Part shown: piece by piece, positions 60,714-64,000 of the stretch
Position numbering within the stretch: position 1 is the first letter of the stretch
Layout: every line of letters starts with the position of its first letter
From: Niabella agricola
GTDB lineage: Bacteria; Bacteroidota; Bacteroidia; Chitinophagales; Chitinophagaceae
Direction: 5' to 3'
DNA length: 64,000 nucleotides
NCBI RefSeq assembly: GCF_021538615.1
Contig: NZ_JAJHIZ010000003.1
Coordinates: 1,984,001 to 2,048,000, forward strand
Notes under the pieces: model-generated
Seen by the model: only the letters and a program-made list of their open reading frames with translations
What the model was told of the DNA's origin: nothing
Databases searched by the model: none
Made by a program: the position numbers and the translations under genes

Positions 60714-61877
60714 ATGAAAAAAGTACTCCTTCTGTTGCTCCTTACTCCGGCGCTGTTCTTCAGTTGTAAGCATTCCGATAAAAAAAGCAATGCTCCTTCT
60801 GGCAGCGACTCACTATCTGCACAGGTACCAGACAATTATTACCTCCAATACGAAGGAACCATTGGCAACCAGCCGGCGACGATGCATGTGGTTAAGTTTG
60901 GCAATACCTACGACGTAAATTATGCGTATAACAATGAAGGCCAACCCATCGACCTCTTGTTCCAGAAAGACAGCCTGCTTAAAAACGACAGTTTATTTTT
61001 TACGGAATTCGCACCGCGTTCTGTACAGGAAGATTCCAGCGGTACCGATGCAGCATTGCATCTGGTGATTCGTCCGGATGGGATCACCGGTTTAAAGTTA
61101 AACAGCAAAAATGAACAACAACAGGTCCAGTTCCATCCCAAAGCAGGAGGTAGCGCCTTTGTACCCGTGGGCTATATGGACTCGATCCGGATCCCTGGTT
61201 TTAAAAAGGACACCCCCACGGCCTTTTCAAGCCTGGTGCTCCTGGAACCAGGCACCACGCCGAACCACTGGTTTACAGCACTGTTAAAGCAATATATCCT
61301 GGGGGCACAAAAACCGGATTCCGCATCCCTGCAAACCACCCTGACTCAATTTGGAAGAAGCTTTATCGAAAATTTCCGGGACGATATCGATACCATGAAG
61401 GCTTCGGACAATGAAGAGGAAGCCCCTTTTTCAATGATGCATTATGATCAGCAGATCAGCTCCAACCTTATCTACAATAACCATGGCTACGCCGTGCTCA
61501 GCGTGGGCAATTATGCCTATACCGGTGGAGCGCATGGTATGTACGGTCAAACCATGCTTTGCCTGGATATGCAGCAGCAAAAAGCACTGGCCCTGAGCGA
61601 CGTGCTGAAGGTCGACTCTGCAACCCTGCAGCCCATCCTGGAACGTCAGCTGAGAGCAAGGTATAAGATAGCGCCAGATAAACCGCTAACGGATATTCTT
61701 TTTGATGAACGGCTGGCCCTTACTGATAATTTTTATTTTACCACTAAAGGCATCGGGTTTATTTACCAGCCCTATGAAGTAGCGGCTTATGCAGTTGGCG
61801 TGGTGGATGTATGGGTGCCTTATGCCGATCTCCGGCCTTACCTCCAACCGGCGTTTGTACAGCGCATGGGCATCTAA
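60714..61877 (+). CDS. Lipoprotein with PdaC/DUF4163 and DUF3298 domains
   Basis: 387 residues. Lipobox LFFSC (Cys18). A beta-rich N-terminal part (about 40-165; YYLQYEGTIGNQPATMHVV) is followed by a typical PdaC/DUF4163-DUF3298 layout: VGYMDSIRIPGF, SSNLIYNNHGYAVLSVGNYAYTGGAHGMYGQTMLCLDMQQQKALALSDVLK, and closing FYFTTKGIGFIYQPYEVAAYAVGVVDVWVPYADLRPYLQP. The GGAHG turn and the Phe-Tyr-Gln-PYEVAAYA strand are characteristic of DUF3298. The biochemical role of this family is not settled; some members sit beside peptidoglycan deacetylases. Confidence 0.85.
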   Translation: MKKVLLLLLLTPALFFSCKHSDKKSNAPSGSDSLSAQVPDNYYLQYEGTIGNQPATMHVVKFGNTYDVNYAYNNEGQPIDLLFQKDSLLKNDSLFFTEFAPRSVQEDSSGTDAALHLVIRPDGITGLKLNSKNEQQQVQFHPKAGGSAFVPVGYMDSIRIPGFKKDTPTAFSSLVLLEPGTTPNHWFTALLKQYILGAQKPDSASLQTTLTQFGRSFIENFRDDIDTMKASDNEEEAPFSMMHYDQQISSNLIYNNHGYAVLSVGNYAYTGGAHGMYGQTMLCLDMQQQKALALSDVLKVDSATLQPILERQLRARYKIAPDKPLTDILFDERLALTDNFYFTTKGIGFIYQPYEVAAYAVGVVDVWVPYADLRPYLQPAFVQRMGI

Positions 61878-61940
61878 AATTAGTTTTCTTTAACAAATGG
61901 CGAAGAACGCACTAACTTATTTGATAGTATCTTAGCGGAA

Positions 61941-62549
61941 ATGGTAAAACTGCTTACACTATGTAGCTGCCTGCTGTTTGCGCTGAAGGTTTCGGCGCAA
62001 TCTGACAGTACTGCATATAAACCTTCCACCGGGCAAACAGGGACCCATAAAATGAGCGATTATATTTCCGTCCGGAAGAAAAACGGCATCACCGTCCGGA
62101 ATTTTTTTACCGGCATGGATATTCATTTTATCGGCACCGATGGTTTTTCTTATGAAGGCCCCATCGATGCCATTGCCCGGGATACCGTCTTTATTGCGTC
62201 CTATAAAACCACCCGGTACCAGAACATACTGGGGTATGTGGTAACCGATACCCTGCGAAAAGATATCATTCCCTTCCACTATAAAGAGATTAAAACCATC
62301 TATGTACCCCGTAACAGGGGAAGAAAAACGGTGCTGGTGCCCCTGGGCGGACTCATGGCCCTGGGCGGCTTCGGATACGATGTACTGAACATCATCAATG
62401 GCCTCCGTGCAAATGAGCCTGTTTTTAAGGGAAAGAACCTGGCGGGACTGGGCATTGCCACCGCCACTTCAGTTGCCGGCATCTGGTTACTAAAGAAAAC
62501 AACCAGTGCAAAGAACCGGTACCGGATTGTATATGTGGATATGCAATGA
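61941..62549 (+). CDS. Exported protein of unknown function with C-terminal membrane segments
   Basis: 202 residues. Signal peptide (LLTLCSCLLFALKVSAQ). The centre has a short beta-rich region with NFFTGMDIHFIGTDGFSYEGPIDAIARDTVFIASYKTTRY, like small SH3-like sheets, then YKEIKTIYVPRNRGRKTVLVPLGGLMALGGFGYDV and ATATSVAGIWLLKKT, two weakly hydrophobic segments. No family recognised. It follows the DUF3298 gene by 63 bp. Confidence 0.6.
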   Translation: MVKLLTLCSCLLFALKVSAQSDSTAYKPSTGQTGTHKMSDYISVRKKNGITVRNFFTGMDIHFIGTDGFSYEGPIDAIARDTVFIASYKTTRYQNILGYVVTDTLRKDIIPFHYKEIKTIYVPRNRGRKTVLVPLGGLMALGGFGYDVLNIINGLRANEPVFKGKNLAGLGIATATSVAGIWLLKKTTSAKNRYRIVYVDMQ

Positions 62550-62926
62550 CCATTTGCGGCTATCATCTTAAACCGGCCCGCGCCTTCGGGCTTTCAATTT
62601 GAAGATTTGAAAATGTGGGAATGATAACCGGTTGCCGCCGCGAAAACGCTAAGGTATCTGCCATTAAATCTCATACGCCCTTTAATAGACCGGTATCAAA
62701 TTTATTTTTATCTTCTGGCCGGGCAGTGAGGAATAACATCAACGTCTTCTGTTTCCGTTGCGGTCTTTACGGGTACGTACGCCCTTCGCGGTTAAAATTT
62801 TAAACGCAGGGAGCGCCAGGGTTACGCTGAGAACGCAAAGGAATTTTCATTGGTTCCTGTTTTCGTTGCGGCCCTTGCAAAGACGTTGCGCACATTGCGG
62901 TTAAAAAAGCAAACTGGCTATTCATC
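62550..62926. repeat. Repeat-rich intergenic region with an imperfect tandem pair
   Basis: No gene. TTTGAAGATTTGAAAATGTG (near 62597) is a reverse-oriented relative of the T/C-rich short repeats near 20760. Two copies of a unit starting CTGTTTCCGTTGCGG and ending TTGCGGTTAAAA occur at about 62748-62796 and 62856-62906. GCCCG (62576-62580) and CGGGC (62587-62591) form a small hairpin with a short T-run after the preceding gene. Confidence 0.5.
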
Positions 62927-63784
62927 TTAATTCTGAATTTTACTAAAGAAATCAGCGGGCCTTAACCGGATGCCGAAATTATAGGGTGTATGATCCAGTC
63001 CGCGTTTGTACATGCTCTTGAATGCATAGGATCCATATAATGTAACCACACCCAGGGTAAGATCTCCCACATAAGACAGCTTCCAGGGATCAAGATCAAA
63101 ATTATCTTTTGCCTTCAGTTTTCCTTCGTCGGAAGTAATGGTCTTATTCCGGGCCGCATATAAATACCCCACGCTTACACCGGCGCTCAGCTCAAAAGGA
63201 TACAACCGGTCCGGTGTAAAGTTGAAGTTCAACATCAGGGGGATGGTAATGTAATCTGCAGCCAGCTTATTTTTCCGGTAACTCCGGCCCGGCGTTTCAT
63301 CTATGGAAACCACCGGAGGGTTCACAATATCCGTTGCCGGGCGGGGATTAAACCGGACAGGGTTTTTAAACCGGTAATTGTTCAGTTCCAGTCCCAGCCC
63401 ATATTTCAGATTCAAAAAATGATGGATCAGGTTATACCGTTGGGTAACGATCCAGACATTCACATTCCTCGATTTGAAATACTTTGTAGCAAACCACTGC
63501 TCATTGCTCCCCGGGGCATAGGCCTGTGCTGCCACATCCGTATAATGGGTACCGTCCACAAAATTCGACATGCCAATATCGACCATTCCCCACTCGGTAA
63601 CCACATTCTTCAGACTTCTTTTCGTATTGATACTTTTTAAAAATCCCTTCCTCGGTTCCCGCTCCAGAGGTTTATTATCCCGGATGATGGTTACGCCGTT
63701 TATTACCAGGGTGTCCGGCTTATCCTGGGCTCCTGCAACGGCGGCCCAGGCAATCAGACAAGTTAGCAGTAATCTTCGTTTCAT
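62927..63784 (-). CDS. Outer-membrane beta-barrel protein (PorT-like)
   Basis: 285 residues from ATG 63784 (MKRRLLLTCLIAWAAVAGAQ signal peptide); an in-frame MTM two codons earlier (63790) is possible. The mature sequence alternates strands ending in aromatic residues (WFATKYFKSRNVNVWIVTQRYN, LKYGLGLELNNYRF, AADYITIPLMLNFNF, ELSAGVSVGYLYAARNK, LSYVGDLTLGVVTLYGSYAF, YNFGIRLRPADFF). It fits the outer-membrane beta-barrel domain often seen in Bacteroidota. A second, partly sequenced copy lies directly upstream on the same strand. Confidence 0.8.
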   Translation of the reverse strand: MKRRLLLTCLIAWAAVAGAQDKPDTLVINGVTIIRDNKPLEREPRKGFLKSINTKRSLKNVVTEWGMVDIGMSNFVDGTHYTDVAAQAYAPGSNEQWFATKYFKSRNVNVWIVTQRYNLIHHFLNLKYGLGLELNNYRFKNPVRFNPRPATDIVNPPVVSIDETPGRSYRKNKLAADYITIPLMLNFNFTPDRLYPFELSAGVSVGYLYAARNKTITSDEGKLKAKDNFDLDPWKLSYVGDLTLGVVTLYGSYAFKSMYKRGLDHTPYNFGIRLRPADFFSKIQN

Positions 63785-63874
63785 CGTCATACAAATCAGT
63801 GGCATTACAAATCAGTTTGCTGCAAAATCTGGTTTATTCAATGATTAAAGATAGGAAAGAACTTGTTTATAAAA

Positions 63875-64000
63875 TTATAAACCTACCCGTACTCCAACCG
63901 TATACGGTGTAAGGTCTAAACCGCGCTTAAACATGCTCTTGGTTGCAAATGATCCGTATACCCCCAGGTAACCCAGGTTCACTTCTCCAACATAGGAGAT
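63875..64000 (-). CDS. C-terminal end of a second PorT-like beta-barrel paralogue
   Basis: Reading in from the right edge on the minus strand gives 41 residues to the stop at 63875-63877. SYVGEVNLGYLGVYGSFA and MFKRGLDLTPY match SYVGDLTLGVVTLYGSYA and MYKRGLDHTPY of the adjacent gene in order and position, so it is the last third of a strand-rich barrel produced by tandem duplication. Confidence 0.75.
   Translation of the reverse strand: MSYVGEVNLGYLGVYGSFATKSMFKRGLDLTPYTVGVRVGL

Overview
The window looks like a chromosomal segment of a Bacteroidota bacterium, most plausibly family Chitinophagaceae (Niabella/Niastella/Chitinophaga relatives). The evidence is three SusC/SusD outer-membrane pairs, an ECF sigma/FecR/STN-SusC relay, many lipoproteins, promoters of the Bacteroidota type (TTG/TTTG, 17-23 nt, TAnnTTTG), weak Shine-Dalgarno sequences and intergenic repeats typical of the phylum. 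The genus is inference. I see no rRNA, tRNA, CRISPR array or prophage.

Layout. 1-5.4 kb: tail of a YiiX-like cysteine peptidase, two related lipoproteins, inorganic pyrophosphatase, an NlpC/P60 hydrolase, and an ECF sigma factor with a membrane partner. 5.4-14.6 kb, minus strand: a MurC-like ligase, then (in transcription order) ECF sigma factor, FecR anti-sigma, STN-containing SusC, SusD and a surface lipoprotein, which form a self-signalling uptake locus without a glycoside hydrolase. 14.6-24.2 kb: mixed housekeeping and hypothetical genes (YdeI-like, FAD oxidoreductase, S1/P1-PLC-like hydrolase, NatAB-type ABC exporter, DUF2752-TM2 pair, TonB receptor).

24.4-60.4 kb is the most interesting part: a large amino-sugar/glycan utilisation region. 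A LacI-type regulator is followed by nagA and a nagP-like transporter (minus) and, divergently, nagB1, a GH109-type enzyme, SusC, SusD and a DUF4838 protein (plus). A second module about 20 kb away carries nagB2, two uncharacterised glycoside-hydrolase-like proteins, an SGNH esterase and another SusC/SusD. Palindromes related to CCGGTAACGTTACCGG, with a central CG as LacI-family operators usually have, lie upstream of both nagB genes, of nagP and of both SusC genes, so the two modules probably form one regulon. Between them are minus-strand genes for a two-domain alpha/beta hydrolase, M19 dipeptidase, hydroxyacyl-CoA-dehydrogenase-like enzyme, D-threonine-aldolase-like enzyme, RidA and a beta-helix lipoprotein, plus an XRE/pentapeptide-repeat fusion and an IS110-family element. 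The IS110 leader holds a promoter-headed, stem-closed noncoding segment that is a candidate bridge RNA.

60.4-64 kb: a strong terminator, a DUF3298-type lipoprotein, a small exported protein and two tandem outer-membrane beta-barrel paralogues, the second cut by the window edge. Noncoding DNA is unusually repeat-rich: an eight-copy tandem array at 30.4-31.1 kb, a composite dispersed repeat found at 3.6 and 20.4 kb, and several shorter palindromic or simple repeats.
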